Made by a program: the position numbers and the translations under genes
Shown: one piece after another, positions 9,503 through 16,067 of the stretch
Numbering within the stretch: position 1 is the stretch's first letter
Layout: each line of letters starts with the position of its first letter
The notes under the pieces: model-generated
Databases searched by the model: none
Seen by the model: only the letters and a program-made list of their open reading frames with translations
What the model was told of the DNA's origin: nothing
DNA from: Hydrogenophaga aromaticivorans
GTDB taxonomy: Bacteria; Pseudomonadota; Gammaproteobacteria; Burkholderiales; Burkholderiaceae_C
Assembly (NCBI RefSeq): GCF_013387465.1
Contig: NZ_VYGV01000004.1
Span: forward strand, 103,822-167,821
DNA: 64,000 nucleotides
Reading direction: 5' to 3'

Positions 9503-10289
9503 CGCCAAACTGCTCGTCAAGCCGCTGGGGCTGACGGCTGTGCTGACGCTGGCCTTTGTCTCCCTGCACTACGGCTGGTGGGGTTCGGTCACCGAAGAAG
9601 ACCTCTTGCGCCAGCTGTTCCAGCAGCACTGGGCCATCGCCTGGCCGGCGTTCGCCCTGGGCAGCATTGTCTACACCGCGGCCGGGGGACCGCGCCAGTT
9701 GCTGGCTTTCAGCTGCGGCTACCTCATGGGTGGTTTTGTGGGCGGGGTGGTCAGCGCCTTGCTCACCGGGTTCGGGGCCTTGCTGACCATCGCCGTGGTG
9801 CGCCGCATGGGCATGGACTGGTTGCGCCAGCGCCATGGCCAGAAGATCGAAGGCTTGCGTCGCGTGCTCGCCGAGGACACCTGGCTCTGGATCTGCATCA
9901 TCCGGCTGATGCCGGTGGGCAGCAATCTGCTGACCAACGTCGCCGCCGCACTGGCGGGTCTGAGCCGGCGCGGTGTGTTCCTGGGCAGCCTGCCGGGTTA
10001 CCTGCCACAGTCGCTGCTGTTCAGTTACGCCGGCCGCGGTGTGGCCCTGCAGGACAGCTCGAAGATCTGGATGAGTTTTGCCCTGCTGGTGGTCTCCAGC
10101 GTGCTGGCCTGGTACCTGTACCACCACGGTTTCAAGCAGCGCATGGAACAATGGAAAGTCACCCCCGCGCCGCCTGCTGCGTCACCCCTTCCAGGGGGCG
10201 CAGCCAGCGGCCCGGCAAAGCCGGTTCCGCGGCTGCCTCGGGGAGATGGCGCTACGGACTTGACGGAGAACCATCCCCATGACTTCTGA
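9492..10289 (+). CDS. TVP38/TMEM64 (DedA superfamily) membrane protein
   Basis: A 265-residue protein starting at GTG 9492. Five to six hydrophobic segments include the family motif region GGPRQLLAFSCGYLMGG and the arginine-bearing RLMPVGSNLLTN. SNARE-associated/DedA proteins are linked to undecaprenyl-phosphate recycling and polymyxin resistance in several bacteria. That fits its place between a lipid-linked glycosyltransferase and an ArnT-like enzyme. The last ~40 residues are not native to the family: they are the in-frame translation of a dispersed DNA repeat (10161-10230) plus linker. The gene overlaps the next by 11 bp. Confidence 0.85.
   Translation: MKSSAKLLVKPLGLTAVLTLAFVSLHYGWWGSVTEEDLLRQLFQQHWAIAWPAFALGSIVYTAAGGPRQLLAFSCGYLMGGFVGGVVSALLTGFGALLTIAVVRRMGMDWLRQRHGQKIEGLRRVLAEDTWLWICIIRLMPVGSNLLTNVAAALAGLSRRGVFLGSLPGYLPQSLLFSYAGRGVALQDSSKIWMSFALLVVSSVLAWYLYHHGFKQRMEQWKVTPAPPAASPLPGGAASGPAKPVPRLPRGDGATDLTENHPHDF
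10161..10230 (+). repeat. Dispersed C-rich palindromic repeat, copy 2 (inside a gene end)
   Basis: The same element as at 2589-2660: ACCCCCGCGCCGC, a CCCC...GGGG pair and CCGGCAAAGCCGG (10212-10224) followed by TTCCGCGG. Here it lies in the 3' end of the TVP38 gene and is translated in frame, adding a Pro/Gly/Ala-rich tail. Confidence 0.75.
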
Positions 10290-12051
10290 CGCCACCGTGC
10301 GCCGCCAGACGCTGTTCTGGCTGGCGGCCACGGCCCTCGTGCTGTTCGCGGGCATCGGCCTGCGTTACCCCTGGCCGGCCGACGAGCCCCGCTTTGCGCA
10401 GATCGCGCGCGAGATGGTCGAGAGTGGCCAGTGGCTGTTCCCGACCCGCGGCGGCGAGTACTACCCGGACAAGCCACCGGTGTTCATGTGGCTGAGTGCG
10501 CTGTTTTTCCAGCTCGTCGGCAACCTCAAGCTGTCGTTCCTGCTGCCCAGCGTGCTGGCCTCGATCGGCACGCTCTGGCTGGTGCACGACCTGGGCCGTC
10601 GCTTGTGGAATGCGCAGACGGCGCTGTTCGCCGTGCTGGTGCTGGCCTTCACGCCGCAGTTCCTGTTGCAGGGCAAGGCGGCGCAGATCGACGCCCTGGT
10701 CACGTTCTGGATCACGCTGGGCTGCTACGGCCTGCTGCGCCATTTCCTGACCGGGCCCCACTGGCGCTGGTACTTCGTGAGCTGGGTGGCCATGGGCCTG
10801 GGCATCATGACCAAGGGCGTGGGTTTCCTGCCGCTGCTGATGCTGCTGCCGTTGGCTCTGTGGAGCAATGCTCCCCCCTGCGCCGCTCCGCGTCTTTCCC
10901 CCGAAGGGGGGACCGCACCTGCGGCCCGGCAAAGCCGGTTCCATGGTGCGTGCTGGAGCTGGCGCCTGCTGCTCGGTGTGCCGGTGATGCTGGCGGTGAT
11001 CGCGCTCTGGCTGGGGCCGATGCTCTGGCAGGTGCACAGTGTGGGCACCGACACGATGGTGGCCTACCGCAACGACCTGCTGTTCCGGCAGACCGGCGAA
11101 CGTTTCGTCAATGCCTGGCACCACGTCAAACCCTGGCACTACTTCTTCACCCAGGCGATCCCGGTGGTGTGGTTCCCCTTGCCGATCGTGATGCTGGTGT
11201 TGATCAAGCCCCTGGTGGCGCTGCTGCGCCAGGATGCCAAGCTGCGTGTGTTGCTGGCCTGGGTGGGGCTGGTGCTGCTGTTTTTCTCGATCAGCTCGGG
11301 CAAGCGCGAGGTCTACATCTTCCCCGCTCTGCCCATGTTGTCGCTGGTGGTGGCGGTACTCTGGGTGAACAGCCGGAAGCTCCCGCTGGCGAAGAAGCTG
11401 GACGGGGTTTTCCGCTGGTTGATGCCGGTCATCGCCGCCCTTCTGATGGCTCTGGGTTTGCTGATGTGGCTGGCACCCGGGCGTTTGCCCGGCAAGCTGC
11501 AGGACTACGCCGACATCGTGGGTGCCGTGGCCGCGCCCCTCACAGGATTGGGCGTGGCCTTGATCGCCGTGCTGTTGTGGCTGCGCCGGTCCGACCTGTT
11601 TGTCCGTCTGGCCGCGGCCAGCCTGGTGGGCTGGCTGTTCGTCGCGCTGCTGGTCTGGCCGCGGGTGGATCCCTATCGCACGCCGCAGGACATGATGCAG
11701 GCGGTGGAGCAGCATCTGCCCCCGGGGGCCGAGCTCGGGCTGATTGCCTTCAAGGAGCAGTTCCTGCTGTTCAGCCAGCGGCCACTGACCCACTTCAGCT
11801 ACCTGGCGCCGCTGCTGCAGCAGGAGCAGAACGCCTGGATCTGGATGCGCGAGGCCCCGAACCGCCACCTGCTGGTGCCCACCGACGGCGAACTGGGCTG
11901 TTTCGAGGTCGCACGTGCGGTGTCGCTGGGCGAGGCGCACCGGCGCGAATGGGTGCTGCTCGGTCCGGACGCGGTGCGGCCGACCTGCGGGACACCGGCC
12001 CGTCTCCAACGTTTCCACTACCAACCCGTCACGAACGGGGTATTGCCATGA
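10279..12051 (+). CDS. ArnT-like lipid-linked sugar transferase (GT39 family)
   Basis: A 590-residue polytopic membrane protein of the ArnT/PMT (GT-C) superfamily. The first periplasmic loop has YPWPADEPRFAQIAREM, with the catalytic acidic residue after the first helix, and YYPDKPPVFMWL; both are ArnT hallmarks. About 12 hydrophobic segments lead into a soluble C-terminal part. Such enzymes move a sugar from undecaprenyl phosphate to lipid A or core in the periplasm. No arnA, arnB or arnD homologue is nearby, whereas a UDP-glucuronate 4-epimerase follows, so the sugar may be galacturonic acid rather than L-Ara4N. A dispersed repeat is inserted in frame at 10871-10942. The stop overlaps the next start (ATGA). 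Confidence 0.86.
   Translation: MTSDATVRRQTLFWLAATALVLFAGIGLRYPWPADEPRFAQIAREMVESGQWLFPTRGGEYYPDKPPVFMWLSALFFQLVGNLKLSFLLPSVLASIGTLWLVHDLGRRLWNAQTALFAVLVLAFTPQFLLQGKAAQIDALVTFWITLGCYGLLRHFLTGPHWRWYFVSWVAMGLGIMTKGVGFLPLLMLLPLALWSNAPPCAAPRLSPEGGTAPAARQSRFHGACWSWRLLLGVPVMLAVIALWLGPMLWQVHSVGTDTMVAYRNDLLFRQTGERFVNAWHHVKPWHYFFTQAIPVVWFPLPIVMLVLIKPLVALLRQDAKLRVLLAWVGLVLLFFSISSGKREVYIFPALPMLSLVVAVLWVNSRKLPLAKKLDGVFRWLMPVIAALLMALGLLMWLAPGRLPGKLQDYADIVGAVAAPLTGLGVALIAVLLWLRRSDLFVRLAAASLVGWLFVALLVWPRVDPYRTPQDMMQAVEQHLPPGAELGLIAFKEQFLLFSQRPLTHFSYLAPLLQQEQNAWIWMREAPNRHLLVPTDGELGCFEVARAVSLGEAHRREWVLLGPDAVRPTCGTPARLQRFHYQPVTNGVLP
10871..10942 (+). repeat. Dispersed C-rich palindromic repeat, copy 3 (inside the GT39 gene)
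   Basis: CTCCCCCCTGCGCCGCTCCGC, CCCCC...GGGGGG, and CCGGCAAAGCCGG (10926-10938) with TTCC. It is inserted between two hydrophobic segments of the ArnT-like protein and read in frame as about 24 polar residues (around residues 198-222). The downstream frame is intact, so the gene looks functional. Confidence 0.75.
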
Positions 12052-13061
12052 CCGAACCGATCCCCGGGCCCGGCCGGAAAATCCTGGTCACCGGCGCCGC
12101 CGGCTTCATCGGTTTTCACCTGTGCAAGCGCCTGCTCGACCAGGGTTTTGAGGTCGAGGGCCTGGACAACCTGAACGCCTACTACGAGCCCACGCTCAAG
12201 CAGGCCCGCCTGCAGCAGTTGCTGGACCGGCCCGGCTTCGCGTTCCACCGCCTGGACTTGGCCGACCGCGATGCCATGGCGCGGCTGTTTGCCGAAAACC
12301 GTTATGACGCGGTGCTGCACCTGGCCGCCCAGGCCGGCGTGCGCTATTCGGTTGACCATCCCATGACCTACCTCGACAGCAACCTGGCCGGCATGCTGAC
12401 GGTGCTGGAGGGGTGTCGTCACAGTGGTGTGCGGCACCTGGTCTATGCCTCGTCCAGCTCCATCTACGGCGCGGCGCGCCAGATGCCGCTGCGCGAGGAC
12501 ATGGTCACCGACCAGCCGATCTCGCTCTACGCCGCGAGCAAGAAGGCCAACGAACTCATGGCCTACAGCTACAGCCACCTCTACGGCATCCCGGCCACCG
12601 GGCTGCGCCTGTTCACCGTGTACGGACCCTGGGGGCGCCCGGACATGGCCATCTTCAAGTTCGTGCGCGCGGTGCTGGCAGGCCAGCCGATCGATGTCTA
12701 CAACAACGGCCAGATGCGCCGCGACTTCACCTACGTGGACGACGTGGTCGACGCCGTGCTCAAGGTCATGGCCGTGCCGCCGGTGGCCACGGCCGACGCG
12801 CCCGCCCACCGGGTGCTCAACGTGGGCAACAACGGGCCGGTGAGCCTGCTGGACTTCATCGGCTGCATCGAAAAGGCCACCGGCATCGAAGCCATCAAAC
12901 ACTTCATGCCGATGCAGCAGGGCGACGTGCCGGAGACCTGGGCGGACACCACGGCGCTGGAAAAGGGTTTTGGCATCCGCCCGAACACCGATCTGCAGCT
13001 CGGGGTGCAGCGTTTTGTGGACTGGTACCGCGGCTACTACGGCGACACTGGCACCGTTTGA
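12048..13061 (+). CDS. UDP-glucuronate 4-epimerase-like NAD-dependent epimerase
   Basis: A 337-residue short-chain dehydrogenase/reductase. It has the NAD-binding GAAGFIGFHL (about 15-24), the catalytic Ser region YASSSSIYG, and the YxxxK pair in SLYAASKKANELMAY. GLDNLNAYYEPTLKQARL, HLAAQAGVRYS, FTVYGPWGRPDMA and RRDFTYVDDVV are strongly characteristic of UDP-GlcA 4-epimerases (LpsL/CapI type), which make UDP-galacturonic acid. ATG 12048 overlaps the stop of the ArnT-like gene, so it is the last gene of that operon and may supply its sugar. Its 3' end overlaps the convergent PAP2 gene by 25 bp. Confidence 0.88.
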   Translation: MTEPIPGPGRKILVTGAAGFIGFHLCKRLLDQGFEVEGLDNLNAYYEPTLKQARLQQLLDRPGFAFHRLDLADRDAMARLFAENRYDAVLHLAAQAGVRYSVDHPMTYLDSNLAGMLTVLEGCRHSGVRHLVYASSSSIYGAARQMPLREDMVTDQPISLYAASKKANELMAYSYSHLYGIPATGLRLFTVYGPWGRPDMAIFKFVRAVLAGQPIDVYNNGQMRRDFTYVDDVVDAVLKVMAVPPVATADAPAHRVLNVGNNGPVSLLDFIGCIEKATGIEAIKHFMPMQQGDVPETWADTTALEKGFGIRPNTDLQLGVQRFVDWYRGYYGDTGTV

Positions 13062-13789
13062 GCCGCCTGCCCGGCGAGCCAGGGCCGCGCTCCGAGCCAG
13101 CCGGCCAGGCTGACGCTGGCGCAGGTCAGCAGCGTCCACAGGGTGTGGCTGGGCGGGTGCGCGCCGCGCAGGGTCTGCGCCGCACCGGCGAGCGCGCCGG
13201 CGAACACCAGAAACATCAGCCAGCGCCAGCCGGTCGCGGCCTCGCGGTCGACCCCTCGGGGCGGCAGCAGCCAGGGCAGGCACAGGGGCAGAAAGGCCAG
13301 GGCGCTGGAAGCGTGACCGCCGGGGAAGCAGCGGCCAGGCCCCCCGTCCGTGTCCAGGAAGTTCCAGTGCGAAACGTAAGACGCGCCGCCGCCGAAGGCC
13401 TGCAGCTCCCAGGGGCAGCTGGTGAGGCTGTGGTACTTCACCAGATTCACCGCCAGCAGCGACAGCGCCACCAGCACCACCACGACGAGGCGCTCGCGCC
13501 GGTCGATGGCCGGGCCGGGCCAGGTCTGTGGCCACAGCACCCACAGCCCGAGCAGCAGGTAGAAGCCCAGGGCGACCTGCCGCAGGCCATCGTGCAACAC
13601 CCGTTCCAGCAGCCAGTGGTGGCGCCAGGGAAACCCCTCGGGCGTTCCGATGGCCTGCAGCACGGGCAGGTCCAGGCCCGAGAGATCCCACAGCAGGGTC
13701 AGCACCAGCACCGCCACCAGACCTCTCAGCAGGTGGATGACGGGTGGCGAATGGGCCAGCAGGGAACGGGCAGCGGGACGGGTGTGCAT
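13037..13789 (-). CDS. PAP2 family membrane phosphatase
   Basis: A 250-residue membrane protein with about six hydrophobic segments. The PAP2 catalytic set is visible: VKYHSLTSCPW (degenerate KxxxxxxRP motif), CFPGGHASSA (PSGH motif) and TLRGAHPPSHTLWT (third motif with the nucleophilic His). PAP2 proteins act on lipid phosphates such as undecaprenyl pyrophosphate or lipid A 1-phosphate (LpxE/LpxT type). ATG 13789 is preferred; GTG 13813 is in frame but abuts the regulatory box. Divergence from the PmrA-like regulator and closeness to eptA suggest a lipid A or carrier-lipid substrate. It is convergent with the epimerase, overlapping it by 25 bp. Confidence 0.86.
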   Translation of the reverse strand: MHTRPAARSLLAHSPPVIHLLRGLVAVLVLTLLWDLSGLDLPVLQAIGTPEGFPWRHHWLLERVLHDGLRQVALGFYLLLGLWVLWPQTWPGPAIDRRERLVVVVLVALSLLAVNLVKYHSLTSCPWELQAFGGGASYVSHWNFLDTDGGPGRCFPGGHASSALAFLPLCLPWLLPPRGVDREAATGWRWLMFLVFAGALAGAAQTLRGAHPPSHTLWTLLTCASVSLAGWLGARPWLAGQAAQTVPVSP

Positions 13790-13813
13790 GGGGTGCCATC
13801 GTGCGCGGCGCAC

Positions 13814-13845
13814 TTTAAGAGAGGCTTAAGCGCGGTCCGGATAAT
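13814..13845 (+). promoter_or_regulatory. PmrA-type box and -10 upstream of the response regulator
   Basis: TTTAAG (13814-13819), spacer AGAGG, CTTAAG (13825-13830), then 9 bp to a -10-like GATAAT (13840-13845), 38 bp before the regulator ATG at 13884. It matches the PmrA/QseB direct-repeat consensus almost perfectly. It sits in the divergent region shared with the PAP2 gene, so it probably mediates autoregulation and possibly PAP2 control. Confidence 0.75.
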
Positions 13846-13883
13846 GGAACTCTTTTGTCATCGGGCTCTGGCCCGCCTCTGAA

Positions 13884-14615
13884 ATGCGCGCACTTGTGGT
13901 GGAAGACGATCCCGGCATCGCCAGCGGTCTGAGCGATTCGTTGCGCCAGGCGGGTTACGCGGTGGACGTGTGCCCGACCCTGGATGCCGCCTGGGCGGCC
14001 CTGGCGGTGGAGCCTTTTGACGTGTTGCTGCTGGATCTGGGCCTGCCCGATGGCGACGGGCTGGACCTGCTGGCGCGCCTGCGCCGCCTCGGTGAGCGCA
14101 GCCGGGCCCACGAAGCGCTGCCGCGCAGCGACATGCCGGTGCTGATCATGACGGCTCGCGATGGCGTGAGCGACCGCATCAGCGGCCTGGACAGCGGGGC
14201 CGACGACTACATCGTTAAACCGTTCGACGCCAACGAATTGCTAGCCCGGCTGCGCGCCATGCTGCGGCGGGCGAGCGGGCGCAGCAAGCCCTTGATCGAA
14301 CACGGCGACCTGGTGCTCGACCCGGCCACGCGCACGGTGGAGCGCGCGGGGTTGCCGGTGGCCCTGGGTGGGCGCGAGTTTGCGCTGTTGCTGACCCTGC
14401 TGCAGGCCCGTCCCCAGGTGCTGTCCAAGGCCCGGCTGGAATCGGCCCTCTACGGCTTTGGCGAAGCGCTCGACAGCAACGCGATCGAGGTGCACGTGCA
14501 CCACCTGCGCCGCAAGCTGGGTGAGTCGCTCATCAAGACCGTGCGCGGCGTGGGTTACTTCATTCCCCGCGAAGTGGCCACCGCCGCCGCGCCGAAGCGC
14601 TCGGACCCCGAATGA
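13884..14615 (+). CDS. OmpR-family response regulator, PmrA/QseB-like
   Basis: A 243-residue regulator. The receiver domain has acidic residues VEDDPG, the phospho-acceptor Asp51 in LLLDLGLPDGDG, a conserved Thr in IMTARDG and Lys in YIVKPFDANELL. An extra ~15-residue insert (GERSRAHEALPRSD) lies before beta-4. The C-terminal winged helix ends in SNAIEVHVHHLRRKLG and VRGVGYFIP, characteristic of the PmrA/QseB branch. The histidine kinase gene overlaps its stop. Box-like sites matching this branch precede its own gene, the glycosyltransferase operon and eptA, so it is the likely regulator of lipid A modification here. Confidence 0.92.
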   Translation: MRALVVEDDPGIASGLSDSLRQAGYAVDVCPTLDAAWAALAVEPFDVLLLDLGLPDGDGLDLLARLRRLGERSRAHEALPRSDMPVLIMTARDGVSDRISGLDSGADDYIVKPFDANELLARLRAMLRRASGRSKPLIEHGDLVLDPATRTVERAGLPVALGGREFALLLTLLQARPQVLSKARLESALYGFGEALDSNAIEVHVHHLRRKLGESLIKTVRGVGYFIPREVATAAAPKRSDPE

Positions 14616-15967
14616 ACCCGGTGGCCGCTTCACCATCGCCGCAGCCTGTGCTGCGCCGCTACATCCTGAGCTGGACGCTCGGTGCGCTGTTGCTGGTGTG
14701 GCTGACCCTGATCGCCGTGGCCTGGTCCACCGGGTTCCGCGAGGCGCGCAAGTTTTCGGACGGCCAGCTGGTGGCGGTGGCCAAGCTGTGGATCGAAGCT
14801 TCGCCCACCGGGGCCAGCCAGAACACGGTGCCGGCGTCGGCCGGTCTGGAGCATGAGTACCTGCAGGACGTCGCCGTGCTGGCCTGGGAGGATGGCCGCC
14901 TCGTGGCCGACACCCACCGCATCGCGCCGGGGCTGGACATCACGAGTCTGCCCCCGCGGGGGTTTCGCACCCTGACACTGCAGACCGAACACGGCCTGAG
15001 CGACTGGCGCAGCTTCGGCGTGCGCCTGAACACAGACGGACGCGAGCGCCGCGTGCTGGCGCTGATGGACATGAAGAAGCGTGGCGAGCTCGGCAAAGAC
15101 ATCGCCGAACACGTGGCGCAACCCGCGATCCTGATCCTGCCGCTGGTGGCCCTGCTGCTGTGGTGGACCATCCGGCGCGGTTTGCGTCCGCTGGACCAGC
15201 TCTCCAGCGAGGTGGCTGCGCTCGACGGGTTCGCCGGTCAGCGGCTGGACACCCAGCACCGTTTTCGCGAATTCACCAGCACGGTCTCGGCCATCAACAC
15301 ACTGGTCGATACCTTGCAGAAGCAGGCGCAACGCGAGCGCGAATTCGCTTCCGACGTGGCGCACGAACTGCGCACGCCGCTGGCGGTCATTGCGCTGCAG
15401 GCCCGGGCCGCGCAGGGGGACGCTTCGCCCGAACGCCTGGACCGGCTGGAGCGCGAGGCCCTGCGCGCCGGCCGCATCCTGTCGCAGTTGCTGGACCTGG
15501 CGCGGGCACAGCGCACCGGTACCGGGGGGCCGTCCAACCTGTTGGAGACGCAGGACGTCGAGCTCGGCGAGCTCGCGGCGCGTTTGATTTCGAACCATGC
15601 GCAACTGGCGTACGAAACGGGTCACGAGCTGTCCCTGCAGCAGCCCGAGCAGCCCGTGCGCGTATCGGCCCAGCCCATGTTGCTGGAGCTGGCACTGCGC
15701 AACCTGATCGAAAACGCCCTGCGCCACACGCCCGAAGGCACCCAGGTGTCGGTCGAAATCTGGCGCTCATCCGACGGCTTCGGCGTGTCCGTGTCCGACG
15801 ACGGTCAACGCGCGGGCTCGGTTGCCGTCACCGCAGCGTCCGAGCCCGGCCTCGGTCTGGGCCTGCGCCTGGTGGGGCGCATCGCCGAACAGATGGGCGC
15901 CACGCTGGAGCGCGATGCGGGCGAGCCGCCCATGAGCACGCGGTTCAATCTGCGCTGGGCACGCTGA
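14612..15967 (+). CDS. Sensor histidine kinase, PmrB/QseC-like
   Basis: A 451-residue inner-membrane kinase translated from an ATGA overlap with the regulator. TM1 is at about 17-38, a periplasmic sensor of ~130 residues follows, and TM2 is at about 172-190. A HAMP-like linker leads to the HisKA domain with phospho-acceptor His251 (DVAHELRTPLAVIA). The ATPase domain has the N box NLIENALRHTPEG and the G2-like GLGLGLRLVGRIAEQMGA. The G1 region reads VSDDGQRAG instead of the usual DxGxG-I, a little degenerate. The signal (cationic peptide, Fe3+, pH or other) is not readable from the sequence. Confidence 0.92.
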   Translation: MNPVAASPSPQPVLRRYILSWTLGALLLVWLTLIAVAWSTGFREARKFSDGQLVAVAKLWIEASPTGASQNTVPASAGLEHEYLQDVAVLAWEDGRLVADTHRIAPGLDITSLPPRGFRTLTLQTEHGLSDWRSFGVRLNTDGRERRVLALMDMKKRGELGKDIAEHVAQPAILILPLVALLLWWTIRRGLRPLDQLSSEVAALDGFAGQRLDTQHRFREFTSTVSAINTLVDTLQKQAQREREFASDVAHELRTPLAVIALQARAAQGDASPERLDRLEREALRAGRILSQLLDLARAQRTGTGGPSNLLETQDVELGELAARLISNHAQLAYETGHELSLQQPEQPVRVSAQPMLLELALRNLIENALRHTPEGTQVSVEIWRSSDGFGVSVSDDGQRAGSVAVTAASEPGLGLGLRLVGRIAEQMGATLERDAGEPPMSTRFNLRWAR

Positions 15968-15997
15968 GAACCCTGGATTCTTGGCGGAACAGGTCGG

Positions 15998-16030
15998 CAT
16001 AAGGTTGGCTTAACCCAGGCTGCATACGCT
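15998..16030 (+). promoter_or_regulatory. PmrA-type box upstream of eptA
   Basis: CATAAG (15998-16003), spacer GTTGG, CTTAAC (16009-16014), then a -10-like TACGCT (16025-16030) 10 bp on, or CATACG two bases earlier. It has the same layout as the boxes at 8593 and 13814. It lies about 55 bp before the eptA ATG. Confidence 0.65.
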
Positions 16031-16067
16031 GGCGGAGCCAGTGTGTGCTGGCGCATCGAATGTGACC

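Noticed and set aside
8699..13061. A classic arn (L-Ara4N) operon
   Set aside because: Only the ArnT-like and ArnC-like steps are present. No ArnA, ArnB, ArnD or ArnE/F homologue is in the window, and the last gene is a UDP-glucuronate 4-epimerase.
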